Shown: positions 45,601 to 54,844, counted from the stretch's first letter. The stretch: 64,000 nucleotides of DNA from Pseudomonas sp. Q11 (GCF_024494355.1 NZ_JAKNQY010000004.1:1-64000), one strand, 5' to 3'. A program made the numbers and translations. The notes: a model not told the origin generated them from the sequence alone.

Positions 45601-47308
45601 AGGCGCTGCCAAGGAAACCAAGCGCGACACCTATGTCAGCACCTTGAAAGCGCAGCGGGAAAACTACGAACAAGCCTTGCAGATACTGTTGGAATGGCCG
45701 GTGTTCCAGTCACGGCCCGACTACCCTCGAACCCGACTTGGCTACTTGAACGCACAGATCAATTTCACCTTCGTGGAGATGGAGGCGCTGAACGAACGTT
45801 TCACCCCGGTCATGAGCAAGGCCAAGGCCATGATCACTTCCGGGGTCAAGGTGCTGGAACAAGCGCATATCGATACCGCCGAGAACATGGTCCGCGTCGG
45901 TGACGACATGATCGAGCGCCTGGACTACATGGAGACCCGCTTCGCCGAGCTCAAGGAGGTAGGCCACGAAGGCTTCGAATTTGTCCGCCGACACCGCAGG
46001 AAAATGCCGCTGTATACCAGTGATGACCTGCAACTGATCAAGATCGACATGTTTCGCCACCTCTGCCTGTCCCTTGAAAGCGTCGAGTCGATGCCCGAGG
46101 GCTGGGAGGCCATCAACCAGATCGTCGATAACGCCACGGTGGCGTTCCAAAGCTTGCGCGACGCGATCGATGAGCGCAGCGTGATCCGCCTGGACGAGCA
46201 GATCGACGCCTTCGGCAGCCTGATCGAACAGTTCACCGCCATCGACGAACATCTCCAATACCTGACCAACGAATACAAGACCAGCATCCGCCCGATACAG
46301 CTCACTCGATTGCGGACCGGGATCGGCCTCGCCAAGAAACGCACGTTGCGTCATCTCGCGGCGGCCCTCGATGAAAGAAGCAACCGGCGAGTCGAAAGCG
46401 CACCTTACGACCTGCGCCCCAGACCCCGGAAAAAATTCATCCGGGCACGCTTTTGGGGCCTCGTCAGTGGTGAACCGCGCTTATCCAAAACCCTGGAGGA
46501 AACCGATTGGGTCGACGTGAAGAACCCGTTTTCGGGTGAGATCATCGTCACGTTCCACCGCAAGGAAACCGGCGAATGGATTCCTCACATCAAGCCCGAC
46601 GCCACGCCGGCCGCCGTTCCGACATTGGCCACCAGCATCAATAAGGGCACCGACCTGATCAACGGCCTGGCGGCGTTCAAGGCACAGATCGAGGAAACCG
46701 TCGAACAGACGCACCAAACGCCCGCCGGCATCGGGATGATCCTCAACGCCCACGCCGGCAGGATGGAAAAAGTCAGCGCGGCCATAAAAAAGGCTCTCGA
46801 CCAGGCGCAAGGCGTCGAGTCCAACGAGACAGCGGAGCTTCCCGCCGTACAACGGCGCTCGGCCGAAGCCTTGCGCCTGCAACTGGATAAGGAGGCGAGC
46901 ACCCTGTATGTCCTGGGGTTTGAAACCGTACTGAACGTCATCAAGCGCCGCCCACCGACCATGAGTGGCGTCATCTGGCTTAAAAGCCGCAACCAGATTT
47001 CCATCACCAAACAAAAGGCCCGGCAACGCATCAAGACCCCGCCGTACGGCTACCTCGACCGGTATGAGATCAAGGACCTGAAAACCAATAAAACGCTGTG
47101 GTTCGCCGATTTCCGTTACTCGACCAACTGGGTGCCCGCCTATGCGTTTCTGTCCGGGCGTTTGAATACCCTTGAGCAAATCGACCAGAAGACCTCCCCC
47201 CTCGTCCCCACCAAGGCGTTCAACCAGCGTCAATTGATCGACCATTACCGCAGCGAAATTGCCGTGGACCAAGCCAGGGAGGTTTTCTTTCAGAAAAAAC
47301 ACGGGTGA
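42689..47308 (+). CDS. Giant dermonecrotic-toxin-like (DUF6543-type) protein 1
   Basis: A 1,539-aa protein without signal peptide. The N-terminal part (about 1-650) resembles the DUF6543 dermonecrotic-toxin-like region found in large Pseudomonas proteins. Two hydrophobic segments lie near 708-775 (for example WLILNLALPYLGTAVG). A GLYEQSGHWHANLAGKWFKV module follows near 860, then a long helical region and a conserved C-terminus (ISITKQKARQRI, YRSEIAVDQAREVFF). I see no catalytic motif. A toxic or effector role is inferred from the family name only. Its close paralogue starts 149 bp downstream. Confidence 0.72.
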   Translation: MTPSSTSTRLTPATDPKDAVLNRLLAGPTYPEVAAILLRDGLKKLYPTLNLDPHTTVVGEPHWDIVDDEIVERQTRYETLSDMLAGLLNESGPTLLIEGFHFLTQLPLTTPDVHLPVRIDQIGRLINELKPAMLTACQEQQLAYWNASVGDAGPRWHELSSALRTAWDVQRIKGWSEAECAMARHLFRYPDRQGRQDNNLYDAHAYLIDIDGIDGDQVQRMSDNTIVVLIGKIDNKEVVLKYSIFNGYERFDSQQALGQSLPAHLAPDSYRKIQWRLYEPEGNIFDYKACGMIAEQVKIIGTSNAPDTLTFRENSQSPSVDATDDLVEVWFQKQMPHWLQAASPSDQVLFAQHMKNLSILSHAHAGKTYLDDIPAIRTFALNALKTQMTADHADASKLDLETIEIEVRSPVIWGSFVVPGRVDTARFSLVELALQNLIALPLGNKTVRSQDDSELPEWMTVAYLENLITQADIGRVYPERVKSKLLDDPTESARREKLYTSQLRIQLPMLALESKIRGQGNLDEKGYRYVAALMEPEEADRKVDGNLIVLRQLAFVPELQLGSSEDVVTNMFVIGPQDSNAGPCLLYRPMLEPQLCQYPSFSNLLYAIRQTPALRQSVLAWLPDGVRDDYGRYVFPDLLPSPWSIVAFVAAPLTSLANSGPIGLTDKTLGADFLPQLFKANADALVELADRESISNHESRWQTLKQAGWLILNLALPYLGTAVGTATWLWQILDDMEQLTQNREGTDSQAKWETFTDLLLNIALAIITHTLDRARTARRPRRPEAPEVVRELENLPKPKPEFVIEQRVPLASTALPTEHYQTIRSSGALMGRSTESAKLLDSFSLEAPQDPGQRQTEGALKGLYEQSGHWHANLAGKWFKVLVEGEQVSIVDSKDPARAGPPLMSDAHGEWHVDTRLRLRGSGSKGVRQKVIADATRHRIGLLLELNLFEAKKPQHQKLLTMQAQEMNEATGAAKETKRDTYVSTLKAQRENYEQALQILLEWPVFQSRPDYPRTRLGYLNAQINFTFVEMEALNERFTPVMSKAKAMITSGVKVLEQAHIDTAENMVRVGDDMIERLDYMETRFAELKEVGHEGFEFVRRHRRKMPLYTSDDLQLIKIDMFRHLCLSLESVESMPEGWEAINQIVDNATVAFQSLRDAIDERSVIRLDEQIDAFGSLIEQFTAIDEHLQYLTNEYKTSIRPIQLTRLRTGIGLAKKRTLRHLAAALDERSNRRVESAPYDLRPRPRKKFIRARFWGLVSGEPRLSKTLEETDWVDVKNPFSGEIIVTFHRKETGEWIPHIKPDATPAAVPTLATSINKGTDLINGLAAFKAQIEETVEQTHQTPAGIGMILNAHAGRMEKVSAAIKKALDQAQGVESNETAELPAVQRRSAEALRLQLDKEASTLYVLGFETVLNVIKRRPPTMSGVIWLKSRNQISITKQKARQRIKTPPYGYLDRYEIKDLKTNKTLWFADFRYSTNWVPAYAFLSGRLNTLEQIDQKTSPLVPTKAFNQRQLIDHYRSEIAVDQAREVFFQKKHG

Positions 47309-47355
47309 ATGCCAACCGACGTTGTGACGGGCAACCAGGACGCTGTACGGCTGCA

Positions 47356-47457
47356 TATACATAGTTACCACCTTCGCTGTCATGCGCCGCCCTAGCATGG
47401 AATCCCCGAAACACTTGGTTTCGGGGACTCCACGTATCACCAGACAGGGAAAGCCAG
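47356..47457 (+). promoter_or_regulatory. Promoter and leader hairpin of giant protein 2
   Basis: Repeats the TATACATAGTTACCACCTTC and GCGCCGCCCTAGCATGGA blocks of 42589-42688. Its hairpin (47399-47431) keeps the lower stem GGA-x-TCCC / GGGA-C-TCC, but the upper stem is CGAAA-n7-TTTCG, so pairing is preserved with new bases. CAGGGA serves as ribosome-binding site. Confidence 0.68.
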
Positions 47458-50400
47458 ATGACAGAAACCGTCACAACCACCACGAGCTCTACCTCCGAAG
47501 CCCGCCTCAGGGAGGCGGTGCTCAATCAGATGCTCGCAGGGCCCACCTCCCCGGAGGTTGCCAGCCTGCTGCTGCGCAAAGCCCTCAAGAGAATGTACTC
47601 GACGCTGGACCTCGATCCACACAATACGGTGGTCGGCGAACCGAATTGGGACGTCGTCGAAGGCAACATCGTGGAGCTTCCCACCCGCTATAAATCCCTC
47701 AGCGATCTGTTGGCCGAGCGCGTGGGTGAGAGCGAGTCGACCTTGCTGATCGAAGGGCTGCATTTTTTGACAAAGCTGCCCCTCACTTCTCCGCCGGTGC
47801 ATCTGCCGGTGCGTATCAGCCTGATCGGACTGCTGATCAACGAACTGGTCCCCGCCATGGCGCCTGCTTTCCAGGAACAACAACTGGTGTACTGGAACAC
47901 GCCGCTCGGCACCTCTGGTCCCCGCTGGCATGAGCTCTCCAGCAACCTGCGCAAGATCTGGAACGTCAGCCAGGTCCCGGGCTGGACGGCGACTGAATGC
48001 GACATGGCCAGGCAGTTGTTCCTTTACCCGGACCAGCAGGACCGCAAGCGCCATGACCGCTATGACAGCCATGCCTATTTGATCGATATCGATGAAATGG
48101 ACGGCGATACGGTCAGGCGCGTGAACGAAAACTCGATCGTGGTCTTGATCGGAAAGATCGACCGCAGAGAAGTCATCCTGACGTACTCGCTGCGTAACGG
48201 TTATGAGAAGTTCGATTCACAAGACGCGTTGGGTCAATCTCTGCCGACTCATCTGAACAGCACCAACCGCACACAAATCCAGTGGCGGCTCTATGAACCC
48301 GACGGCGATGTTTTCGACCACAAGGCCTGCGGGCTGATCGCCATGCAGGTCAAAGTCATCGGGGATCCCGGGTTCCTGGAAGGCCTGATCGCCGACGAGA
48401 GCGAACAGGCGGACAACGACGGACCGAACCGGGATAACGAGCCTGCCGAGGACTGGTTTCAGAAGCAGATTCCCGGTTGGTTGCAAGCTGCGCCGACATC
48501 CGACCAGTTCCTGTTCGCCCAACACCTGAAGAACCTTTCGACGCTGAGCAGCGCCCATGCCGGCAAGACCTATCTGGAGGATATTCCCTCCATCAAGCAG
48601 TACGCGTTAAACAGGCTCAAGCAGCAGATGTTATCGGACCATGCCGACGCCTCGACCCTCGACCTGGAAAACATTGAGGTCCAGATACGCAGCCCGGTGG
48701 TCTGGGGGACATTCGTGGTCCCCGGCAAAATCCAAACCACGCGGTTCAGCCTCGTTGAGCTGGCCTTGCAAAACCTGATTGCGCTGCCCCTGGGGGACAA
48801 AATAGTCAGGTCACTCGACGGCCATGCATTGCCCAAATGGATGACCGCCAATTACGTCGAAAACCTCGTCACTCAAATCGACATCGGTCGCGTTTATCCC
48901 AACCTGATCAAAAACAAACTGCTCGACGATCCGGCCGAATCCACCCGGCGCGAAAACCTCTACACCGCTCAGTTACGCCTCCAGTTACCGCTGCTGGCGC
49001 TGGAGAGCAAAATCCGTGGCCTGGGGGACATCGATGAACGGGGTTGCCGTTATGTCGCCGCGCTGATGGAGCCCAAGGAGTCCGAGCGCCAGGTCGACGG
49101 GCAAACCATCGTGCTGCGTCAATTGGCGTTCGAATCCAGGCACGCATTGAGCACCTCGGCGGACATCGTCACCAACATGTTCGTGATCGGCCCGAAAGAT
49201 CCGGAGACCGGCCCCTGCCTGCTTTATCGACCGTTGCTGGAGCCGCAGCTGTGTCAGTACCCATCGTTCAGCAACCTGATCTACGCCATCCGGCAAACCG
49301 CCTCCTTGCGCCAATCGGTACTGGCATGGCTGCCCGATGGGGTACGTGCCACTTACAGCCGGTTCGTTTTCCCGGGCTCGCTGCCGTCACCCTGGGCCAT
49401 TGCGGAGTTTGCGGTAGACCCTGTGTCGTCATGGCTCAATAGCGCGCCCATCGGTTTGAGCGACAAAACCCTGGGGGCTGATTTCCTGCCGCTGCTGTTC
49501 AAAGCCAACGCCGATGCCCTGGTCGAGCTGGCCGATCGGCAATCGGTGTCCAACAGTGAGAATCGGTGGGCCACCTTCAAACAGGCCGGCTGGTTGATTT
49601 TCAACCTGGCGCTGCCGTACCTGGGCAGCGCCGTGGGCACCGCGGCCTGGCTCTGGCAAATCCTGGACGACCTTGAAACGCTGACCCAGAGCGACGAAGC
49701 CTCCAACCGCCAAGCCACTTGGGAAGCCTTCGTCGACCTGCTGCTGAACATGGCCATGGCGATCACGACTCACGCCATCGACCGCGCCAGGGAAAACGCG
49801 GACAGCCGTCGACCAGCGACGCCAGCGGTGGTGCATGAATTGGAAAGCCCGACAAAACCTGAACTCGTGATCGAGCGGCTCGCCCCGTTAACGCACAAGA
49901 AACCGTCACCTGAGCACTATGACGCCATCCGCGCCAGCGGTGCCTTGACAGACCAACCCGCAAAGCGCGCCAAGCTGCTTGAATCCTTCAGCGTGAACGA
50001 ACCTGAAAGCGCCGAACAGCCCATGATCGAGGGCGCGCTCAAAGGGCTCTACCAGCAGGACGGGAACTGGTACGCAAAAATCGCCAGCCAGTGGTTCAAC
50101 GTGACGGTGGAGGGCGAGCATGTGTCCATCGTCGATGCAAACGACCCCGCACGCACCGGCCCGCCCCTGATCAATGATGCAGCAGGCCAATGGCGTGTCG
50201 ACACGCGCCTGCGTTTGCGCGGCAGCGGGTCAAAAGGCGTCAGGCAAAAAGTCATCGCGGATGCGAAACGCCTCAGCAGCCAACTGCTTGCCGAACTGAA
50301 CCGGTTCGAGGCAAGGAAAACCCAGAACCAGAAGCTGCTGACCATGAACGCCAAGGAGATGAACCAGGCGACGGGCTCATCCAGGGAGGCCAGGCACAAC

Positions 50401-52062
50401 GTCTATTTGAGTACCTTGAAAACCCAGCGGGAAAGCTATGAAGAAGCGTTGGAGATCCTGATTCAGTGGCCCGTCTTCCAATCAAGGCCCGACGCACCGC
50501 AAGCCAGGCTCGGTTACCTGAACGCGCAAATCAACTTCACGTTCGAAGAAATAGACACCTTGCAGGAGCGATTCGCCCCGGCCCTGAGAACAGCCGTGGA
50601 CATGACCACCTCGGACATCGAGCACGTGGAGCAGGAACATGTTGATGCCGCCGATAGCATGATCAGGATCGGTGACGACATGATCGAGCGCCTGGATTAC
50701 ATGGAGACGCGCTTTTCCAGGCTGAGGAAGGTCGGGCGCGAAGGCGTTGAACTGCTCCGGCAACACCGGGGGAGGATGCCGGCCTACAAGAGCAATGCGA
50801 TTCGGCTGATCCAGTTGGACATGTATCGCCACCTCTGCCTGTCACTGGAAAGCGTCCCCGACATCCCCGAAGGCTGGGCCGACGTTAACCAGCTTGTGGA
50901 TAACACCACGATCGCGTTTCAAAGCCTGCACGACGCCATCGAAGAACGCAGCGTGATCCGCCTGGACGAGCAGATCGATGCATTCGGCAGCCTGACGGAG
51001 CAGTTCACCGCCATCCAAGAGCACCTCCAATACCTGGGCGAGGAATACAAGGACAGCGTCCGTTCGACAGAACTCAATCGACTGGGCAAGCAGGTCGACA
51101 ATCTTAAAAAACAGGCCTTGCATCATTTGGCCCGCGCCCTCGATGAAAGAAGCAACCGGCGAAGCGAAGCCGGCCCTTATCGGGAACGGCCAAGGCCCAG
51201 GAAGAAACTCATCCGGGCGCGCTTTTGGGGCCTGGTCAGCGGGGAACCCCGTTTAACCAAGACCCTGGAAGAAACCGATTGGCTCGATGTCAAACATCCG
51301 CTCACGGATCGGATCATCGCCACCTTCCATCGCAAGGAAACCGGCGAGTGGCTGCCCCATGTGAATACCGACACGCCGTTGGCCGTCCCGCTGCTGGCAA
51401 CCAGCATCACCAAGGGCAAGGCGCTGCTCGACGGCTTGGCGGCGTTCAAGGCGCGGGTCGAGCAATACACGAAGAAGCCAGAGCGGTCGCCCACCGGTAT
51501 CGGCCTGATTCTGAACGCACACGCCAACCGAATGGAGAAAGTCGCCATCGCGATCACCAAGGGCCTGGACAGTGCGTCGAACGAAACAGTGGGCATTTCG
51601 GCAGAGCAACAACGTGTCGCTCAGTCCACACGCACGGCACTCAAGAAGGCCTCGAAAACCCTGCATGACGAAAGCTTCGAAACCGTACTGAACGTTATCA
51701 AGCAACGCCCGCCGACCATGAGCGACATCCTCTGGCTTAAAAGCCGAAACCAGATTTCCATCACCAAGCAAAAAAATCGGCAACGCATCAAGGCCCCTGT
51801 CCAGGGCTATCTGGACCGGTATGAGATCAAGGACCTGGCAACCAATAAGCCCCTCTGGTTTGCTGACTTCCATTACTCGAGGAACTGGGTGCCGCCTCAT
51901 GCGTTCCTTTCCGCACGCTTGAGAACACCTGAGCAAGTCAGTCAAGGAACAGGCGTCGAGTCCACCCAGACACTTAATCAGCGGCAACTGATCGAGCACT
52001 ACCGCAGCGAAATTGCGGTGGATCAGGCCAAGGAAGTGTTTTTTCCTAAACAACCGTCATAA
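47458..52062 (+). CDS. Giant dermonecrotic-toxin-like (DUF6543-type) protein 2
   Basis: A 1,534-aa paralogue of the preceding protein, collinear over its whole length; by eye roughly two thirds of residues agree. The most conserved blocks are the VVGEP-W region, the hydrophobic pair near 705-770, the helical stretch RSVIRLDEQIDAFGSL and the C-terminal 100 residues. The first 15 residues and the region near 310-330 differ most. No signal peptide and no recognised enzymatic motif. It arises from a tandem duplication that included the promoter. The MocR gene is convergent 43 bp downstream. Confidence 0.72.
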   Translation: MTETVTTTTSSTSEARLREAVLNQMLAGPTSPEVASLLLRKALKRMYSTLDLDPHNTVVGEPNWDVVEGNIVELPTRYKSLSDLLAERVGESESTLLIEGLHFLTKLPLTSPPVHLPVRISLIGLLINELVPAMAPAFQEQQLVYWNTPLGTSGPRWHELSSNLRKIWNVSQVPGWTATECDMARQLFLYPDQQDRKRHDRYDSHAYLIDIDEMDGDTVRRVNENSIVVLIGKIDRREVILTYSLRNGYEKFDSQDALGQSLPTHLNSTNRTQIQWRLYEPDGDVFDHKACGLIAMQVKVIGDPGFLEGLIADESEQADNDGPNRDNEPAEDWFQKQIPGWLQAAPTSDQFLFAQHLKNLSTLSSAHAGKTYLEDIPSIKQYALNRLKQQMLSDHADASTLDLENIEVQIRSPVVWGTFVVPGKIQTTRFSLVELALQNLIALPLGDKIVRSLDGHALPKWMTANYVENLVTQIDIGRVYPNLIKNKLLDDPAESTRRENLYTAQLRLQLPLLALESKIRGLGDIDERGCRYVAALMEPKESERQVDGQTIVLRQLAFESRHALSTSADIVTNMFVIGPKDPETGPCLLYRPLLEPQLCQYPSFSNLIYAIRQTASLRQSVLAWLPDGVRATYSRFVFPGSLPSPWAIAEFAVDPVSSWLNSAPIGLSDKTLGADFLPLLFKANADALVELADRQSVSNSENRWATFKQAGWLIFNLALPYLGSAVGTAAWLWQILDDLETLTQSDEASNRQATWEAFVDLLLNMAMAITTHAIDRARENADSRRPATPAVVHELESPTKPELVIERLAPLTHKKPSPEHYDAIRASGALTDQPAKRAKLLESFSVNEPESAEQPMIEGALKGLYQQDGNWYAKIASQWFNVTVEGEHVSIVDANDPARTGPPLINDAAGQWRVDTRLRLRGSGSKGVRQKVIADAKRLSSQLLAELNRFEARKTQNQKLLTMNAKEMNQATGSSREARHNVYLSTLKTQRESYEEALEILIQWPVFQSRPDAPQARLGYLNAQINFTFEEIDTLQERFAPALRTAVDMTTSDIEHVEQEHVDAADSMIRIGDDMIERLDYMETRFSRLRKVGREGVELLRQHRGRMPAYKSNAIRLIQLDMYRHLCLSLESVPDIPEGWADVNQLVDNTTIAFQSLHDAIEERSVIRLDEQIDAFGSLTEQFTAIQEHLQYLGEEYKDSVRSTELNRLGKQVDNLKKQALHHLARALDERSNRRSEAGPYRERPRPRKKLIRARFWGLVSGEPRLTKTLEETDWLDVKHPLTDRIIATFHRKETGEWLPHVNTDTPLAVPLLATSITKGKALLDGLAAFKARVEQYTKKPERSPTGIGLILNAHANRMEKVAIAITKGLDSASNETVGISAEQQRVAQSTRTALKKASKTLHDESFETVLNVIKQRPPTMSDILWLKSRNQISITKQKNRQRIKAPVQGYLDRYEIKDLATNKPLWFADFHYSRNWVPPHAFLSARLRTPEQVSQGTGVESTQTLNQRQLIEHYRSEIAVDQAKEVFFPKQPS

Positions 52063-52105
52063 CGGCGATAACCAGGGCATCCACAGATGTCCTGGTTGCG
52101 CGTCT

Positions 52106-53653
52106 TCAGATTTTCCAGGCGGTTGCCAGGCCCGCCAGCGCGATGTCTATCGCCGCTGGCGGGACGGCCGCAAACCCTAGCACCAACCCGGCGCGCACCT
52201 GCGACGGTGTTGTGGCGGGCAACCAGTAGCCACTCAGGCCATTGACTTCCACGCCTGCGCTGGCCGCTTGGGCGATCAGTTCGCACTCGCGCTCGATGCT
52301 CTCCACAGGAACCGTGACATGCAACCCGGCTACCACCGTGGGCATGGCGCCAACACCTGCAACGGCCTCGGGCCAGCCCGCCAGCAACGCGTCCCGCCGG
52401 GCCAGGGCGGCCCTGCGCATCCGCCGGATATGCCGCTGGAAATGCCCGGCAGCCATGAACTCGGCCATCACCGCCTGGGTACTGACTTCGGAGTGGCGCA
52501 CGTCCACGGCACGCCGGCGGGCGAATGCGTTGACCAGGCCAGACGGTAGCACCAGGTAGCCCAGGCGCAAGGCCGGGAACGCCACTTTGCCGAAGGTGCC
52601 GACGTAGAGCACCCGCCCGTGGCGATCCAATGCAGCCAAGGGTGCCAGGGGCGCGCCGCTGTAGCGGTACTCGCCATCGTAGTCGTCCTCGACGATCCAG
52701 CCGTCGTTGCGTTCGGCCCAGGCCAACAGTTCCAGGCGCCGTGGCAGGCTCATGACCACCCCGGTCGGATACTGGTGGGACGGGGTGACGTAGGCCAGCC
52801 GACAGTGGCTCAACCCACCGAGCGCCGTGCAATCCAAACCATCGCCATCGACCGGCACGCCCCTGACGTCGGCACCGGCAACGGCAAACGCATGCCCGGC
52901 CGCGCGATAGCCGGGGTTTTCCACCGCCACGACGTCGCCCGGGTCCACCAGCAGCTGTGCACAAAGGCTGATGCCCTGCTGGGCGCCACTGGTGATCACA
53001 ATTTGTTCAGCCGTGCAGTGCAACCCCCGGGAGCTGCGCAAATAAGCGGCGATCAGCCCGCGCAAGCGCGCATCCCCTTGGGAATCGCCATAACACAGCT
53101 GTTGCAGGTCCGGCTTGCGCCAGAAAGCCGCATTCAGCTTGGCCCAGACGTCGAAAGGGAACAGATCGAAAGCCGGCACGCCGACCCTGAATGCGCGTGG
53201 CGGGCCACTGGGTGGCTGGGGTAAATGGTGGTTTTCCACGCGGTTCAAGGCGTCGCTGTGGATAACTTTACTGGATGAAATCACAGGCAAATCAAGCCAA
53301 TCTGTGGATAAGACTGTGGGTAAGCCTGTTGAAAACCCTGTGGATACTTTTGTGGATATGTTTTTCAGCGGCAGTGTCGTCGAGGAGAGTTTCGCCACGT
53401 AAGTACCGTTTCCGACCCGCCCTTCGATGAAGCCCTCGGCGTAGAGCTGATCGTAGGCGCGCACCACGCTGTTGCGCGAAATCGACAAGGCCGCCGCCAG
53501 GTCTCGGCTGGCCGGCAGGCGCGTGCCACTGGCCAGGCGTCCGTCCAGCACCCGGGCACGCAACGCCTGGTAAAGCTGGCGGCTGAGTCCCTGGCGGCGA
53601 TCCAGCTCGATCCCAGCAGGGTTGAACGACAGTGGTGGCGCGGCGTTGTGCAT
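52106..53653 (-). CDS. MocR/GntR-family regulator with aminotransferase-like domain
   Basis: A 515-aa regulator. It has an N-terminal GntR winged helix (about 15-85, SRQLYQALRARVLDGRL, SRNSVVRAYDQLYAEG), a linker (about 88-150) and a fold-type I aminotransferase domain. YCYGDSQGD-like start, ITSGAQQGI and VGTFGKVAFPALRLGY include the PLP-binding Lys. Such proteins sense PLP or an amine and usually control the divergent neighbour, here the paiB-like gene. The linker is Ser/Thr rich (STKVSTGFSTG), and its DNA contains five DnaA-box-like 9-mers. The ATG at 53653 is preferred. Confidence 0.92.
   Translation of the reverse strand: MHNAAPPLSFNPAGIELDRRQGLSRQLYQALRARVLDGRLASGTRLPASRDLAAALSISRNSVVRAYDQLYAEGFIEGRVGNGTYVAKLSSTTLPLKNISTKVSTGFSTGLPTVLSTDWLDLPVISSSKVIHSDALNRVENHHLPQPPSGPPRAFRVGVPAFDLFPFDVWAKLNAAFWRKPDLQQLCYGDSQGDARLRGLIAAYLRSSRGLHCTAEQIVITSGAQQGISLCAQLLVDPGDVVAVENPGYRAAGHAFAVAGADVRGVPVDGDGLDCTALGGLSHCRLAYVTPSHQYPTGVVMSLPRRLELLAWAERNDGWIVEDDYDGEYRYSGAPLAPLAALDRHGRVLYVGTFGKVAFPALRLGYLVLPSGLVNAFARRRAVDVRHSEVSTQAVMAEFMAAGHFQRHIRRMRRAALARRDALLAGWPEAVAGVGAMPTVVAGLHVTVPVESIERECELIAQAASAGVEVNGLSGYWLPATTPSQVRAGLVLGFAAVPPAAIDIALAGLATAWKI
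53257..53359 (+). repeat. Cluster of five DnaA-box-like 9-mers inside the MocR gene
   Basis: TGTGGATAA at 53257 and 53303 (perfect R1-type boxes), TGTGGGTAA at 53315, TGTGGATAC at 53339 and TGTGGATAT at 53351, all in one orientation. They code for the Ser/Thr linker of the regulator on the minus strand. Confidence 0.75.
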
Positions 53654-53753
53654 GACAGTCCTCACGAATGGACCTATCGAATTGGCCGGAAGTGGCTCTT
53701 ACAACAGACCAATAGCCTGCCTAGGATGCTCGCATTCGCCAAGGAAAATCATC

Positions 53754-54395
53754 ATGTACAACCCCAAAGCCTTTGCCGTCGCAGACCTGCCTCAACTGCA
53801 CCAGATGATGAGCGATTGCCGCCTGGCCGTATTGGTCACCCACGGTGAACACGGTTTGCAGGCCAGCCATTTGCCGCTGCTGCTGGACACACAACAGGGG
53901 CCGAACGGCAGCCTCTACGGGCACATGGCCCGGGCCAATCCTCAATGGCGCGACTTGGAAGCCGGTGCCGAGGCCCTGGTGATATTCGCCGGTGCCGAGG
54001 CCTACGTCAGCCCGGGTTTCTACCCAAGCAAGGCCGAACACGGCAAAGTCGTGCCGACCTGGAACTACGTGGCCGTGCACGCCTACGGCAGCGCCGAGGT
54101 GTTCAGCGACGCGCAGCGCCTGCGCAACCTGGTCGGCGCCCTCACCGACCGCCACGAAACCGCTCGCGAGCAGCCGTGGAAGATCGATGACGCACCGGCC
54201 GAGTACATCGACAGCATGCTCAAGGCCATCGTCGGCTTCGCCCTGCCCATCCAGCGCCTGGAAGGCAAGCGCAAGCTCAGCCAGAACCGCAGCCCGGCGG
54301 ATGTCGCCGGCGTACGCAACGGGCTCGCCGCCAGCCCCGACCCGCAGGACCAGGCCCTCGCCCACCTGATGCCTGAACAATCGTCCAAGGAGTGA
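53754..54395 (+). CDS. PaiB-like FMN-binding protein
   Basis: A 213-aa protein of the FMN-binding negative transcriptional regulator (PaiB) family, with a split-barrel flavin fold. MYNPKAFAVADL, YGHMARANPQW and EAYVSPGFYPSK...VVPTWNYVAVHAYG are family hallmarks. Despite the name, DNA binding is doubtful in many members. AAGGAAAATC precedes the ATG. It is divergent from the MocR gene and starts a three-gene unit with two acetyltransferases, an arrangement reminiscent of paiA-paiB of Bacillus. Confidence 0.9.
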   Translation: MYNPKAFAVADLPQLHQMMSDCRLAVLVTHGEHGLQASHLPLLLDTQQGPNGSLYGHMARANPQWRDLEAGAEALVIFAGAEAYVSPGFYPSKAEHGKVVPTWNYVAVHAYGSAEVFSDAQRLRNLVGALTDRHETAREQPWKIDDAPAEYIDSMLKAIVGFALPIQRLEGKRKLSQNRSPADVAGVRNGLAASPDPQDQALAHLMPEQSSKE

Positions 54396-54397
54396 AC

Positions 54398-54844
54398 ATG
54401 AGCCAACTCGAAATCCGTCGCGTCAGCGCCGACGATCACGCCGCCTGGCTGCCGTTGTGGCAGGCCTACCTGCGATTCTATACGACCGAATTGCCGGACG
54501 CCGTCAGCCAAAGCACCTGGCAACGCTTGCTCGATGAGCATGAACCGACCCATGCTGCCCTCGCCTGGGATGGCGACACGGCGGTGGGCCTGGTGCACTT
54601 TATCTATCACCGTTCGAACTGGAGCATCGAGAATTCCTGCTACCTGCAAGATCTGCTGGTGACGGAACAATGCCGTGGCACCGGTGTGGGTCGCCAGCTC
54701 ATCGAATTCGTCTACGCCACCGCCAAGGCCGACGGTTGCTGCAAGGTGCACTGGTTGACCCACGAAACCAACGCCACGGCGATCCAGCTCTACGAGCGCA
54801 TCGCCGAGCGCCCAGGCTTCATTCAATTTCGCAAAGCCCTTTAA
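54398..54844 (+). CDS. GNAT-family N-acetyltransferase 1
   Basis: A 148-aa acetyl-CoA-dependent acetyltransferase. The CoA-binding motif A is LLVTEQCRGTGVGRQLIEF, and motif B holds WLTHETNATAIQLYERIAE. The N-terminal pattern (HAAWLPLWQAYLRFY) is common in this small-amine or amino-acid type, but the substrate is unknown. It begins 2 bp after the paiB-like stop with AAGGAG overlapping it, so translation is coupled. Confidence 0.9.
   Translation: MSQLEIRRVSADDHAAWLPLWQAYLRFYTTELPDAVSQSTWQRLLDEHEPTHAALAWDGDTAVGLVHFIYHRSNWSIENSCYLQDLLVTEQCRGTGVGRQLIEFVYATAKADGCCKVHWLTHETNATAIQLYERIAERPGFIQFRKAL

Noticed and set aside
53257..53359. DnaA-box cluster as a replication origin
   Set aside because: No dnaA, dnaN, AT-rich unwinding region or origin gene context is nearby, and the boxes lie within a coding sequence. 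Kept only as a possible DnaA-binding cluster.
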